A stretch of DNA of 20,997 nt from Pseudomonadota bacterium (GCA_023390955.1 JAEWBW010000548.1:1-20997), one strand, 5' to 3'. Shown: positions 1-8,749, numbered from the stretch's first letter. The notes: a model not told the origin generated them from the sequence alone. Numbers and translations: made by a program.

Positions 1-421
1 GCATGTGATCGGAATAGCCGCCGTCGCAATAGACGCCGAGCGAGCGCGGCGTCAGGCACATGTTCTCATCGCCGGCCAGGCACGAGGCGCATTTGCCGCA
101 GCCGATCCAGGGATAGACGAGGCCGACATCGCCGATCTTCAGATCGCCCTGGTCGGTCGGCTTCACGTCCGGCCCGAACGCGAGGACTTCGCCGACGGTC
201 TCGTGACCCATGGTCAGCGGCAGATTGATGCCGCGATCCTTCAACGACAGCGGCTTGCGGCCATGGCCGAGATCGTAGCCGCCTTCCCAGATATGCAAAT
301 CGCTGTGGCAGACGCCGGCCGCCTTGACCCTGATCAGCACCTGCGTGCCGCTCGGCTGCGGCGTCGGCTCGTCGAACTCCTGCAGCGGCGCCTTGAAATC
401 AGCAACCTTGAAACTCTTCAT
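1..421 (-). CDS. Zinc-dependent alcohol dehydrogenase, N-terminal part (cut by window edge)
   Basis: The first 140 residues of a medium-chain, zinc-dependent dehydrogenase that would oxidise an alcohol with NAD(P). The start ATG at 421 follows a good ribosome site (GGGAGG). Visible family landmarks are the catalytic zinc Cys38 in AAGVCHSDLH, His73-Glu74 in MGHETVGEV, and the four structural-zinc cysteines Cys108, Cys111, Cys114 and Cys122 (CGKCASC then MC). The Rossmann NAD-binding half lies beyond base 1 and cannot be judged. It runs in the same direction as the ABC operon, 81 bases downstream of its last gene, so it could be a distal member or have its own promoter. The alcohol substrate cannot be read from the sequence. 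Confidence 0.93.
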   Translation of the reverse strand, partial: MKSFKVADFKAPLQEFDEPTPQPSGTQVLIRVKAAGVCHSDLHIWEGGYDLGHGRKPLSLKDRGINLPLTMGHETVGEVLAFGPDVKPTDQGDLKIGDVGLVYPWIGCGKCASCLAGDENMCLTPRSLGVYCDGGYSDHM

Positions 422-447
422 GGCGTCCTCCCGCATGCTTCTTTTGT

Positions 448-473
448 CACCCGCCAGCATGCCATGCCGGGTG
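448..473. other. Imperfect hairpin between ABC operon and dehydrogenase
   Basis: CACCCG at 448-453 pairs with CGGGTG at 468-473 around a 14-base loop that itself contains a GCATGCCATGC repeat. It sits in the 81-base gap after the last ABC ATPase. No T-run follows on the minus strand, so it is not a convincing intrinsic terminator. It may be a weak terminator or RNA-stability element. Confidence 0.3.
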
Positions 474-502
474 GGCTGAGACAAATTCGGGTCTGTCTTA
501 GT

Positions 503-1483
503 TTAGGTCAGCGGATGATGGCAAGCCACGAGCTGGCCGGGCGCGATTTCGCGCAAATCGGGCATCTCGTCCTTGCATCGCTGATCCGCACGCGGGCAGC
601 GGGTGCGGAAGCGACAACCGGAAGGCGGTGCGATCGGCGACGGCGGCTCGCCGGTAGCGACACTCTCGGCCGGACGGACGTCGGGATCGGGCACCGGAAT
701 CGCTTCCAGCAGCAGCGCGGTATAGGGATGCGCGGGCTTTGCGAACAATTGTTCCGACGGGCCGACCTCGCAGAGGCGGCCGAGATACATCACCGCGACG
801 CGGTCGCTCACCGCCTTCACCACCGCGAGATCATGCGCGATGAACAGCAGCGTCAGGCCGAAGCGCGCCTTCATCTCCTCGAGCAGATTGAGGATCTGGG
901 CGCGGATGGACACGTCGAGCGCGGAGACCGGCTCGTCGCAGACGATGAACTCGGGATTGAGCACCAGCGCCCGCGCGATGCAGATGCGCTGGCACTGGCC
1001 GCCGGAAAATTCGTGAGGAAGACGGCCGATCACGAGGTCCGGATCGAGCCCGACCGCAGTCAGGACGTCGTGGACACGCCGCTTGCGCTCGGCGGCGTCC
1101 TTGACGCCGGCGATGATCAGCGGCTCGGCCACGATATCGCCGATCCGCCGGCGCGGATTGAGCGAGGCGATCGGATCCTGGAAGATGAGCTGAACCCGCC
1201 GGCGCATGTGCCGCAGCGGTTCGCCCTGCATCACCGTGAGATCCTGGCCGTCGAACAGCACGCGTCCGGACTTTGGCCGGCGTAGCTGCAGCACGGCGCG
1301 CCCAAGCGTCGACTTGCCGCAGCCGGACTCGCCGACCAACCCCAGCGTCTCGCCGCGCGCGACCGCGAGGCTGACGCCGGACACGGCATGCACGGTCCTG
1401 TTGCCGAGGCCGTATTCGACAACGAGATCGTCGACCCGCAACAGGGCGTCATCGGCGTCGGGGCGAACCGCAAGCTGCATCAT
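503..1483 (-). CDS. Peptide/nickel-type ABC transporter ATPase (DppF/OppF-like)
   Basis: Second ATPase of a peptide-family (PepT) importer, 326 residues. Motifs in order: Walker A GESGCGKS (51-58), Q-loop at Gln102 in FQDPIASLNP, signature FSGGQ (159-163), Walker B FIVCDE (179-184), and H-loop His217 in AHDL. The C-terminal oligopeptide-transporter domain carries a spaced cysteine set (GCRFRTRC, then RC, then AC), as in DppD/DppF-type proteins. The open frame extends 32 codons further upstream, but ATG at 1483 is preferred. It overlaps the TGA of the preceding ATPase in an ATGA arrangement, which indicates translational coupling. It should pair with the other ATPase to drive the two permeases. 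The substrate is not predictable. Confidence 0.95.
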   Translation of the reverse strand: MMQLAVRPDADDALLRVDDLVVEYGLGNRTVHAVSGVSLAVARGETLGLVGESGCGKSTLGRAVLQLRRPKSGRVLFDGQDLTVMQGEPLRHMRRRVQLIFQDPIASLNPRRRIGDIVAEPLIIAGVKDAAERKRRVHDVLTAVGLDPDLVIGRLPHEFSGGQCQRICIARALVLNPEFIVCDEPVSALDVSIRAQILNLLEEMKARFGLTLLFIAHDLAVVKAVSDRVAVMYLGRLCEVGPSEQLFAKPAHPYTALLLEAIPVPDPDVRPAESVATGEPPSPIAPPSGCRFRTRCPRADQRCKDEMPDLREIAPGQLVACHHPLT

Positions 1484-2472
1484 GCACCGATCCTCTCGGC
1501 CATCTGGATCGGGTGGAAGCAGGCGTAGAAATGTCCCGCGCTCTCGGCAGCGGCGAGATCCGGCTTGGCCTGCTGGCACCGGCTATCGGCATAGCGGCAG
1601 CGCGGCGCGAACGAGCAGCCCTTCAGCGGCCGTGTCGGATCCGGCGGCCGGCCGGAGATCGCCGGCAGCGGCGTATGCGGTGCGGTCTCGAGTTTCGGGA
1701 TCGCCGCCAGCAATGCCTCGGTATAGGGCATGTGCATGCGCTTGAACAAAGCCGGTGTCGGCGCGCGCTCCACGACGCGGCCGGCGTACATCACCGCGAC
1801 TTCGTCGGCACGCCCTGCAACGACGCCGAGATCGTGGGTGATCAGGATCATCGCCATGTGGCGGCGGCGCTGTTCGCGCGCGAGGAGATCAAGGATCTGG
1901 GCCTGGATTGTCACGTCGAGCGCCGTGGTCGGCTCGTCCGCGATCAGGAGCTTCGGCTCGCAGGACAGCGCAATCGCAATCGCGATGCGCTGGCGCATGC
2001 CGCCGGAGCACTGATGCGGATATTGCGCGAGACGCTGCTCCGGCGCGGGGATGCCGACGGCCGTCAGCAGCTCGATGCTGCGCTTCTTCGCGGCCGGTGC
2101 ATCGAGCTCGAGGTGCTCCTGGATCGTCTCCATCAGCTGCGTGCCGATCGTCAGCACGGGGTTGAGCGAGGTCATCGGATCCTGAAACACGACCGCGAGG
2201 TCGCGCCCGCGCAGCTTGCGCAGGCTCTCGGGATCGAGCCGCACCAGATCCTGGCCGTCGAACATCACGCGTCCGGAGAGCTTTGCCTTCTTCGGCAGCA
2301 GCTGGAGGATCGCGCGCGACAGCATGGTCTTGCCGCAGCCGGATTCGCCGACGATGCCGAGCGTGCGGCCCGGGTCCAGCGTCAGGTCGACGTGATCCAC
2401 GGCGCGCAGATTACCGCGCGGCGTCGGCAGCTCGACGGCGACATTCTGGATCGACAGCAAGGGACCGCTCAC
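1480..2472 (-). CDS. Peptide/nickel-type ABC transporter ATPase (DppD/OppD-like)
   Basis: First ATPase of the importer, 330 residues, a normal length for the family. It shows Walker A GESGCGKT (42-49), Q-loop Gln97 in FQDPMTSLNP, a signature reading CSGGM (155-159) where LSGGM is usual, Walker B LLIADE (175-180), and H-loop His213 in THDLGV. The C-terminal oligopeptide domain has CSFAPRC followed by two more cysteines. In some DppD proteins this set binds an Fe-S cluster, and whether it does here is unknown. Its start overlaps the stop of the upstream permease by four bases (ATGA), and its own stop overlaps the next ATPase in the same way. Confidence 0.95.
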   Translation of the reverse strand: MSGPLLSIQNVAVELPTPRGNLRAVDHVDLTLDPGRTLGIVGESGCGKTMLSRAILQLLPKKAKLSGRVMFDGQDLVRLDPESLRKLRGRDLAVVFQDPMTSLNPVLTIGTQLMETIQEHLELDAPAAKKRSIELLTAVGIPAPEQRLAQYPHQCSGGMRQRIAIAIALSCEPKLLIADEPTTALDVTIQAQILDLLAREQRRRHMAMILITHDLGVVAGRADEVAVMYAGRVVERAPTPALFKRMHMPYTEALLAAIPKLETAPHTPLPAISGRPPDPTRPLKGCSFAPRCRYADSRCQQAKPDLAAAESAGHFYACFHPIQMAERIGA

Positions 2473-3338
2473 AACGCCCCCTGACGCGGATCGGTGATCG
2501 CCCGCAGCGTGTCGCCGACCAGATTGAAGGCCAGCACCGTGATGAACATCGCGAATGCCGGCAGGAAGGCGAGCCGCGGCGCGACTTCCAGGCTCTCGCG
2601 CCCCTCCCCGATCATGCTGCCCCAGCTCGCCATCGGCGGCGGCACGCCAAGTCCGAGGAAGGACAGCGAGCCCTCGACCACGATGGTGACGGCGACACCG
2701 AGCAGGAAGAAGGCGAACAGCGGCAGGAACACGTTCGGCAGCAGCTCGCGCAGCAGGATGCGCGCATGCGAGGCCCCCAGCGCCTCGGCTGCGATCACGA
2801 ACTCGCGGCGCGCCAGCGTCAGCGTCGCCGCGCGCGACACCCGCATGAAGGCGGGAATGCCGAGGAAGCCGAGAATGAAGGTGAGATTGGGAATGGACTG
2901 GCCGAGATAGGCGACGATGGCGAGCGCGAAGATCAGCGGCGGAAAGGCCAGCAGCACATCCATGCTGCCGACCACCACCGTCTCGAAGCGGCCGCGGAAA
3001 TAGCCGGCCAGCAGCCCGAGCGCACCGCCGATGGTCAGGCCGATCATCGGCGCGCAGAGACCGACGGTCAGCGACACCCGTGCGCCATAGATCAGCCGCG
3101 AGAGCTCGTCGCGGCCGAGCCCGTCGGTGCCGAGCCAGTGCTCGGTCGAGAACCAGGCCCGCCGCTCCAGCATGTCCATGTCGACCGGATTCTGCAGCGG
3201 CAGGACCGGCGCGAAGATCGCCAGCGCGAAGATGATCGCGATCCAGACGATCGCGAACCAGAACAGGAGACCGAGCCTGCGCTTGCGCCGGACCGGCTGT
3301 TCGACCTCTTCGGGCAGCGAGAGTTCAAGCGTGGCCAT
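2469..3338 (-). CDS. Peptide-family ABC transporter permease (DppC-like)
   Basis: Inner-membrane permease, 289 residues from the chosen start. A cytoplasmic, charged N-terminus (RRKRR) leads into a first membrane segment, then a DppC-type block HWLGTDGLGRDELSRLIYGA, then about five more hydrophobic segments. The EAA-type ATPase-docking loop is visible around EFVIAAEALGASHARI. An upstream ATG at 3365 exists. I chose MATLELSL at 3338 because AGGA sits at the right distance and the overlap with the upstream permease falls to 14 bases. It forms the translocation pore with the DppB-like partner encoded just upstream. Confidence 0.93.
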   Translation of the reverse strand: MATLELSLPEEVEQPVRRKRRLGLLFWFAIVWIAIIFALAIFAPVLPLQNPVDMDMLERRAWFSTEHWLGTDGLGRDELSRLIYGARVSLTVGLCAPMIGLTIGGALGLLAGYFRGRFETVVVGSMDVLLAFPPLIFALAIVAYLGQSIPNLTFILGFLGIPAFMRVSRAATLTLARREFVIAAEALGASHARILLRELLPNVFLPLFAFFLLGVAVTIVVEGSLSFLGLGVPPPMASWGSMIGEGRESLEVAPRLAFLPAFAMFITVLAFNLVGDTLRAITDPRQGAL

Positions 3339-4275
3339 GGCGAATCCTGGGATCGAGGACCGCATAGAGCATGTCGACGATGAAGTTCATGATCACGAAG
3401 CCGGCGGCAACCAACAGCACAACGCCCTGCAGGATAATGAGATCCCGCGTGTAGATCGCGCCGACCAGCAGACGGCCGATACCCGGCAGCGCGAAGATCG
3501 ATTCGACGATCAGCGCGCCGCCGATCAGGCGGCCGATATTGATGCCGGTGATCGTCACCAGCGTCAGCGACGAGGGCTTGAGCGCGTGCACGAACAGGAT
3601 GCGCGCCGGGGTCAAGCCTTTGGCTTTCGCAAGCGAGATATAGTCCTCCTGCAGCGTCGCGATCATGTCAGAGCGCAGCACCCGCATGATGCCCGGCCAT
3701 TCCGCCAGCGCCAGCGTCAGCGCGGGCAGCACGAAGAAGCGGAGATTGGCGAGCGGGTCCTCGGCCAGCGGAACGTAGCCTGTGGCCGGCAGCCAGCGCA
3801 GCTCGACCGCGAACAGGTAAATCAGGAGGATCGCGGAGAGAAACGACGGCACCGACAGCATCGCAAAGGCACTGCCAGTCATGAAGCGATCGAACGCGCT
3901 GCCGGCGCGGGCCGCGCAGGCAATCGCGAGCGGCACGCCGATCGCGAGCCCGATGATCTCGGCGAGCAGCATCAGCTCGAGCGAGACCGGGATACGTTCG
4001 GCGACCGCTTGCAGCACGGTCTGCCCGGTGCGGAAGGAGCGGCCGAGATCGCCCTGCAAGACCTGGCCGAGCCAGCTGAGGTAACGCCACCACAGCGGCT
4101 GATCGAGCCCCATGTCGTGCCGGAGAGCTGCGACCTTCTCCGGCGTCGCCTGGTCACCCAGGATGACATAGGCAAGATCGCCCGGCAGCAGCGCAGCGAT
4201 CAGGAACGTCAACAGCGAGACGGCGGCGAGCACTGGAATAAGATAGAGCAGCCGCCGAACGACGAAGTTCAGCAT
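3325..4275 (-). CDS. Peptide-family ABC transporter permease (DppB-like)
   Basis: Inner-membrane permease, 316 residues. It begins MLNFVVRRLLYLIPVL, the usual DppB start with its first membrane helix. A conserved periplasmic block follows with RHDMGLDQPLWWRYLSWL and GDLGRSF, then five more hydrophobic segments. The EAA-type loop is near DYISLAKAKGLTPARI, and the C-terminus ends LDPRIRHGHA, typical of the family. The gene starts six bases after the stop of the solute-binding protein and overlaps the next permease, so all five transporter genes look like one transcript. Confidence 0.95.
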   Translation of the reverse strand: MLNFVVRRLLYLIPVLAAVSLLTFLIAALLPGDLAYVILGDQATPEKVAALRHDMGLDQPLWWRYLSWLGQVLQGDLGRSFRTGQTVLQAVAERIPVSLELMLLAEIIGLAIGVPLAIACAARAGSAFDRFMTGSAFAMLSVPSFLSAILLIYLFAVELRWLPATGYVPLAEDPLANLRFFVLPALTLALAEWPGIMRVLRSDMIATLQEDYISLAKAKGLTPARILFVHALKPSSLTLVTITGINIGRLIGGALIVESIFALPGIGRLLVGAIYTRDLIILQGVVLLVAAGFVIMNFIVDMLYAVLDPRIRHGHA

Positions 4276-4281
4276 CGTTCC

Positions 4282-5826
4282 TTAGTCCAGCCAGGCGTTC
4301 GAGACGTCGAGCACGCTGTTGTACATCTTCGGCACGCCCTTCACCTTGGCCTGCGAGATCGAATAATAGGTGTTCTGGAAGGTCCAGAACCAGATCGCCT
4401 CCTTGTTGATCAGGCGGCTGATGGCGCAGTAATCCTCGCTCCGCTTGGCGACGTCGGCGGTCGAGCGCGCGTGATCGAGCAGACCGTCGAGTTCCGGATT
4501 GGAGTAATTGGCGAGCGCGACCGGGCTGCCGGTCTTGAAGTTGGCGTACATCTGCGGATCGGGGTCGGCGAGATCGACGATACGCCACGGCGTCATCTGG
4601 AACTGACGCATGAAGGCGCGCGGCACCACCGTGGCCTGGTCGACCTGCTCGATCTCCATGTTGACGCCAACCCGCTTCCAGAACTGCTGGAGCACCTGGC
4701 CGACGGTGCGACCACGCGGCGTTGCGGTGACGATCATCTTGAACTCGACCGGCTTGCCGTAGTCCTTGAGCAGCGCCTTGGCCTTCTCGGGATCTTCCGG
4801 CAGGGCACCGTCGTCCTTGCACTTGACCCAGGAACCGTTGCCGTAGGGATTGCTCGCGGGGATCGCCAGTCCGTTGGTGATCGCCTGCGACATCTTCTTG
4901 CGGTCGAGCGCCATCACCAGCGCCTGGCGCACGCGCACGTCGTCGAGCGGCGCCGCCTTGGTGTTCATGGCATAGACCTGCGCGCCCGAACCCGTATAGG
5001 CGTTCACGGAGAGCTTGGAATCCTTCTGCGCCTTCTGGATGTTGTCGGCGTCGTATTCGTCATCCCAGATGACGTCGGCCTCGCCCGATTGCAGAGAGGC
5101 AAATCGCGACTGCGCGTCCGGCAGCGGTTTCAGGACGATGCGGTCGAGATAGGGCTTGCCCTTGTTCCAGTAGTCCGGATTCTTCTCCAGCACGATCCTG
5201 TCGCCGGCGGCCCATGATTTGATGATGAAGGGACCGGTGCCGACGGGATTGCGATTGTACTCGTCGCCCTTGGTCTTCCACGCCGTCGGCGACTGGATCA
5301 CGTTGTTGGTGCTCTGAATGGTCTGCGTCGCCGGAAAATTCACCGACGGATCGCTGAAATTGTAGACCACGGTGAGATCGTCGGTCGCCTGCACGCTGAT
5401 GATGCTGGTGATGTAAAAGGCGCAGCGGCACTTGTTGGCAGGATCCTTCTGCCTGTCGAAATTCTCCTTCACGGCTTGCGCGTTGAACGGCGTGCCGTCG
5501 TGGAACTTGACGCCGGGACGGAGCTTGAAGGTCCAGGTCTTGAAGTCGTCCGAGTGCGACCAGGACAGCGCGAGCTTCGGCTGCACCTCGCCCTTTTCGT
5601 CGAGCGTAGTCAGGGTGTCGAAGATCGATGCGGCGGCGGTGAAGCCACCGGAGTCGAAGACGCCGACCTTGAGCGGATCGAAGCCGGGGATGTCCTGCTC
5701 CAGGCCAACGGTGATGCTGCCGCCGGCCTTCTGGGCCTGAGCGGATTGCCCGATGGGAAGAGCAGCAAATACCGTAGCAAGGAAAATGGGCGCAAGCCCG
5801 CGTACCGCGATTGCCGCGTTCGTCAT
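4282..5826 (-). CDS. Periplasmic solute-binding protein, peptide/nickel family (SBP family 5)
   Basis: Periplasmic receptor that delivers the substrate to the ABC permeases, 514 residues. The start at 5826 is set by a near-ideal ribosome site, GGAGGAACC-ATG; a longer frame to 5889 lacks this. A signal peptide covers about residues 1-31 (hydrophobic LAPIFLATVFAALPIG, then AQAQ). The mature protein shows family-5 landmarks: a WTFKLRPGVKFHDGTPFNA block, a GTGPFIIKSW block, and VRVRQALVMALDR. The family binds peptides, nickel, opines, glycosides and other ligands, so peptide import is only a default. Co-orientation with a CoA-transferase 122 bases upstream hints at an organic acid or other carbon source. 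That is inference. Confidence 0.95.
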   Translation of the reverse strand: MTNAAIAVRGLAPIFLATVFAALPIGQSAQAQKAGGSITVGLEQDIPGFDPLKVGVFDSGGFTAAASIFDTLTTLDEKGEVQPKLALSWSHSDDFKTWTFKLRPGVKFHDGTPFNAQAVKENFDRQKDPANKCRCAFYITSIISVQATDDLTVVYNFSDPSVNFPATQTIQSTNNVIQSPTAWKTKGDEYNRNPVGTGPFIIKSWAAGDRIVLEKNPDYWNKGKPYLDRIVLKPLPDAQSRFASLQSGEADVIWDDEYDADNIQKAQKDSKLSVNAYTGSGAQVYAMNTKAAPLDDVRVRQALVMALDRKKMSQAITNGLAIPASNPYGNGSWVKCKDDGALPEDPEKAKALLKDYGKPVEFKMIVTATPRGRTVGQVLQQFWKRVGVNMEIEQVDQATVVPRAFMRQFQMTPWRIVDLADPDPQMYANFKTGSPVALANYSNPELDGLLDHARSTADVAKRSEDYCAISRLINKEAIWFWTFQNTYYSISQAKVKGVPKMYNSVLDVSNAWLD

Positions 5827-5948
5827 GGTTCCTCCCGAGGTCGCTCGTCCGATGTTTCGGATCGTCGGCGAGATTGGCGAGAATCGCACGCCACCGCAAG
5901 AGGAACGCGCGCGGGATGAAACGACGCAGGTTGAATAACGCGCCGGGC

Positions 5949-7142
5949 TCAGCCCCGGGATGTTTTGCCTGGCGAAACTGACGCCTCATTGGCGCGATCC
6001 GCATCGCCGCAGAATTCGCCATTGTGCTCGCCGAGCAAGGACATCTTCGTGGCGGGCGTGGTGTCGGCGCCCGACATCCGGAATGGCAGGTTGAGCACCT
6101 TGAACGTGCCGCCGCCATCCTCGACCTCGGTGAGCGCTTCGCGATGCGCGAGCTGCGGATCGCTCAGGGCTTCCGCGATGGTGCGATAGGCCGAGGCCGG
6201 CACGCCCTCGGCACCGAGCGCGGCAAGGCATGCCTCTGTCGTTGATAGCCGCGACCAGGCCTCGACACCGTCCATCATGTCAGCCCAGTGATCGCGCCGC
6301 GCGGCGTAGGCCGAGAAGCGCGGATCGGTGATCCAGTCGGGACGACCGATCACCTTCATCAATCCCTGAAACGTCTTTTCGCTGGCGACGGTGATCATGA
6401 CGTAGCCGTTCGCCGTCTCGGTCGGACCGAACATCGGCCGTGCCGACGGCTTCACCGTGAACTGGCTGGCCTGCAGCTCCATCACCGTGAGCGTCAGCAT
6501 CGTTTCCATCATCGAGACGTCGATGTGTTGGCCAAGACCGGTGACGGTCCGCTGGTACAGCGCCGCGGCGATTGCACCAAAACCATAGGTGCCGGTGACG
6601 ACGTCGGCATGGTAGATGCCGCAATAGTCGGGGCGGCTGCGGCCGGGCTGATAGGCCAGGTGCGCCATGTCGTAACCGGACGCGGCATGGATCACCGGCG
6701 CATAGGCCGGCAATTCGGCTGAAGGGCCGCTCTGGCCGTAGCCGGAGATCGAGCAGTAGATCAGTTTTGGGTTGACCGGGCGCAGGCTGTCATAGTCGAG
6801 CCGCAGCCGCCGCATCACGCCGGGGCGGAAATTCTCGAGCAGGATATCGGCGGTCGCGGCCAGGCGGCGGATCGTCTCCCTGCCCTCGTCCGACTTCAGG
6901 TCGAGCACGATGCTCTTCTTGCCGACATTGAGCTGGCCGAACACCGTGCTGAAGCCATCGCGCAGCGGCGGCCGCGACCGCATCGTCTCCCCGCCGTCGG
7001 TCTCGATCTTGATGACCTCGGCGCCCATGTCCGCCAGCATCCGCCCGCAATGGGGGCCGGCGATCGTGGTCGAAAAATCCAGCACGCGCAGACCTGCGAA
7101 GGCCTTTGTCGTCGCCCCATCGTGCTTATCTGATAGCCGCAT
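5949..7142 (-). CDS. Class III CoA-transferase (CaiB/BaiF family)
   Basis: Cytoplasmic CoA-transferase that would move CoA between carboxylic acids, 397 residues, normal for the family. The N-terminal signature VLDFSTTIAGPHCGRMLADMGAEVIKIE is easily recognised (about 20-47; shown here in part as family context). LNVGKKSI and ENFRPGVM follow. The likely catalytic aspartate is Asp180 in YHADVVTGTYG, aligned with the active-site Asp of formyl-CoA transferase. ATG at 7142 is chosen over an upstream start at 7301, because the conserved region begins soon after it and the longer form adds 53 non-conserved residues. It is probably first in the block with the ABC operon, although the 122-base gap could hold a separate promoter. 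The acid substrate is unknown. Confidence 0.93.
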   Translation of the reverse strand: MRLSDKHDGATTKAFAGLRVLDFSTTIAGPHCGRMLADMGAEVIKIETDGGETMRSRPPLRDGFSTVFGQLNVGKKSIVLDLKSDEGRETIRRLAATADILLENFRPGVMRRLRLDYDSLRPVNPKLIYCSISGYGQSGPSAELPAYAPVIHAASGYDMAHLAYQPGRSRPDYCGIYHADVVTGTYGFGAIAAALYQRTVTGLGQHIDVSMMETMLTLTVMELQASQFTVKPSARPMFGPTETANGYVMITVASEKTFQGLMKVIGRPDWITDPRFSAYAARRDHWADMMDGVEAWSRLSTTEACLAALGAEGVPASAYRTIAEALSDPQLAHREALTEVEDGGGTFKVLNLPFRMSGADTTPATKMSLLGEHNGEFCGDADRANEASVSPGKTSRG

Positions 7143-7208
7143 TCCCTGAGTCCTCTTAGGAACCTTGCCGATTCCGGCCTGTTGTTGCGCCGACCCTAGA
7201 GGGCGGCG

Positions 7209-7234
7209 GCCCGGCAGGAAAGTGCTTACCGGGC
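7209..7234. other. Inverted repeat in divergent CoA-transferase/glgA gap
   Basis: GCCCGG at 7209-7214 pairs with CCGGGC at 7229-7234 across a 14-base loop. It lies in the 194-base divergent region between the CoA-transferase start (7142) and the glycogen synthase start (7337). It could be an operator or part of a leader. No other confident promoter element was identified there. Confidence 0.3.
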
Positions 7235-7288
7235 AGCGGCTTCCGAGATGGGTGAATGACGTCGCGGATCGTGTAGCGGGCAACTGGA

Positions 7289-7315
7289 CCCGTTCTTGCA
7301 TAGCAGCAAGACGGG
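7289..7315 (+). promoter_or_regulatory. Stable hairpin in the glgA leader
   Basis: CCCG (7289-7292), one unpaired T, then TCTTGC (7294-7299) pairs with GCAAGA-CGGG (7306-7315) around the loop ATAGCA. That gives ten base pairs with a single bulge, ending 21 bases before the TTG start of the glycogen synthase gene and just before its GAGGG ribosome site. It is well placed to affect translation or mRNA stability. No U-run follows, so a terminator is unlikely. Confidence 0.5.
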
Positions 7316-7336
7316 CTCGGCAGAGGGCAACTGTTC

Positions 7337-8749
7337 TTGAGGGTCTTATTCGTCACGACCGAGATGGACGATTTCGTCCGCGTGGGCGGGCTCGGCGCCG
7401 TTTCAGCTGCTCTTCCGAGGGCGCTTCGACCATTCTCCGATATCCGGATCATGCTGCCCGGCTATCGCGACATCATCGAACAACTCACGCATATTCAGAT
7501 CGTTGGCCGCTGCCCCGCGTTCGCGGAGATGCCGGCCTGCTCGCTCGGCCGGGCTGCGACCAGGGACGGCATGCCGGTCTATGTGCTGTTGTGCTCGCAG
7601 CTCTACGACCGTCCCGGCAATCCCTATGGCGATGAAAACGGGCGCGACTGGCCCGACAATGACATCCGCTTCGCGCGCTTCGCTTCCGCCGCCGCCGAGC
7701 TTGCGGCAGGCACGCTGGACAAGAATTGGGCAGCAGACCTGATCCATGCCAATGACTGGCAGGCCGCGCTGACGCCGGCCTACCTCGCCTGGCGCAACGC
7801 CCGGCTGCCCTCGATCCTCACCATCCACAACCTCGCCTATCAGGGGCTCTTCCCGAAGGACTCGTTGCGGCGGATCGGCGCACCGGAGAGCGCATTCCAT
7901 ATCGACGGGCTCGAATTCTACGACCAGGTCTCGTTCCTCAAGGCCGGCCTCGTCTACGCCTCGCACCTCACCACCGTCAGCGGCACTTACGCGCGCGAGA
8001 TCACCACCGACGAGTTCGGCTGCGGCCTGGAGGGCCTGCTGCGCGTCCGCTCCGATGCGGCCGAGCTCACCGGCATCTTGAACGGCATCGACGAGAGCTG
8101 GGATCCCCGCTCCTGCGCGCAGCTTGCGCAGCAGTTCGGCGCCGGCGACTGGGTCGGCAAGCAGGCCAATGCCGATTACGTGCGCAAGCAGTTCGGGCTC
8201 GCGGTCTCGCGCGGACCGATGTTCGGCATCGTCGCGCGCCTCGTGCACCAGAAGGGCATCGACCTCGTGCTCGCGGCGGCCGACGAAATCGTCGATGCCG
8301 GCGGGCAGATCGTGGTCACCGGCTCCGGCGAGCCGGCGATCGAGCAGGCGCTCATCAATGCGCACCGGCGGCGCCCCGATGCGATCGGGGTTGCGATCGG
8401 CTTCAACGAGGCCCAGGCGCGGCGCATCTTTGCCGGCAGCGATTTCACCCTGATGCCGTCACGCTTCGAGCCCTGCGGGCTCAGCCAGATGTATGCGCAG
8501 CGCTTCGGATCGCTGCCGATCGGCCATCAGACCGGCGGGCTTGCGGAGACCATCACCGACGGCGAGACCGGATTCCTGTTCTCGAAGCCGTCGCATGAGT
8601 CCTTCCTTGGCGGTGTGCGGCGGGCATTCTCAGCCTTCATGGCGCAGGACCAGCTCGACAGCATGCGCCGCAGCGCCATGGGACGCTCGTTCAGCTGGAA
8701 TATCTCGGCCGGCATGTACAACGCGCTGTACCGGCGGTTGGCGGCCTAA
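7337..8749 (+). CDS. glgA: Glycogen synthase-like glucosyltransferase (GT5, GlgA type)
   Basis: Transfers glucose from ADP-glucose to the end of an alpha-1,4-glucan, by homology; 470 residues, normal for GlgA. The N-terminal half begins MRVLFVTTEMDDFVRVGGLG and contains HANDWQA and HNLAYQG. The C-terminal half carries GIVARLVHQKGIDLV, the nucleotide-sugar Arg/Lys region, and SRFEPCGLSQMYAQRFG, the GT5 motif with the catalytic-region glutamate. The start is TTG at 7337, with GAGGG nine bases upstream. One oddity is that the usual KTGGL loop reads RVGGL, so the nucleotide-contacting lysine is arginine. No glgB, glgC or glgP lies nearby, so this may be a second, specialised synthase paralogue rather than the main glycogen operon enzyme. 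Confidence 0.9.
   Translation: MRVLFVTTEMDDFVRVGGLGAVSAALPRALRPFSDIRIMLPGYRDIIEQLTHIQIVGRCPAFAEMPACSLGRAATRDGMPVYVLLCSQLYDRPGNPYGDENGRDWPDNDIRFARFASAAAELAAGTLDKNWAADLIHANDWQAALTPAYLAWRNARLPSILTIHNLAYQGLFPKDSLRRIGAPESAFHIDGLEFYDQVSFLKAGLVYASHLTTVSGTYAREITTDEFGCGLEGLLRVRSDAAELTGILNGIDESWDPRSCAQLAQQFGAGDWVGKQANADYVRKQFGLAVSRGPMFGIVARLVHQKGIDLVLAAADEIVDAGGQIVVTGSGEPAIEQALINAHRRRPDAIGVAIGFNEAQARRIFAGSDFTLMPSRFEPCGLSQMYAQRFGSLPIGHQTGGLAETITDGETGFLFSKPSHESFLGGVRRAFSAFMAQDQLDSMRRSAMGRSFSWNISAGMYNALYRRLAA

Noticed and set aside
5..1285. 426-codon open frame on the plus strand
   Set aside because: It is antisense to the dehydrogenase and ABC ATPase genes, with Arg/His/Asp/Gln-rich low-complexity composition and no family motif. 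This is a typical high-GC shadow frame.
3127..5217. 696-codon plus-strand frame
   Set aside because: It lies opposite the permease and solute-binding-protein genes. The translation is charged, repetitive and resembles no protein family.
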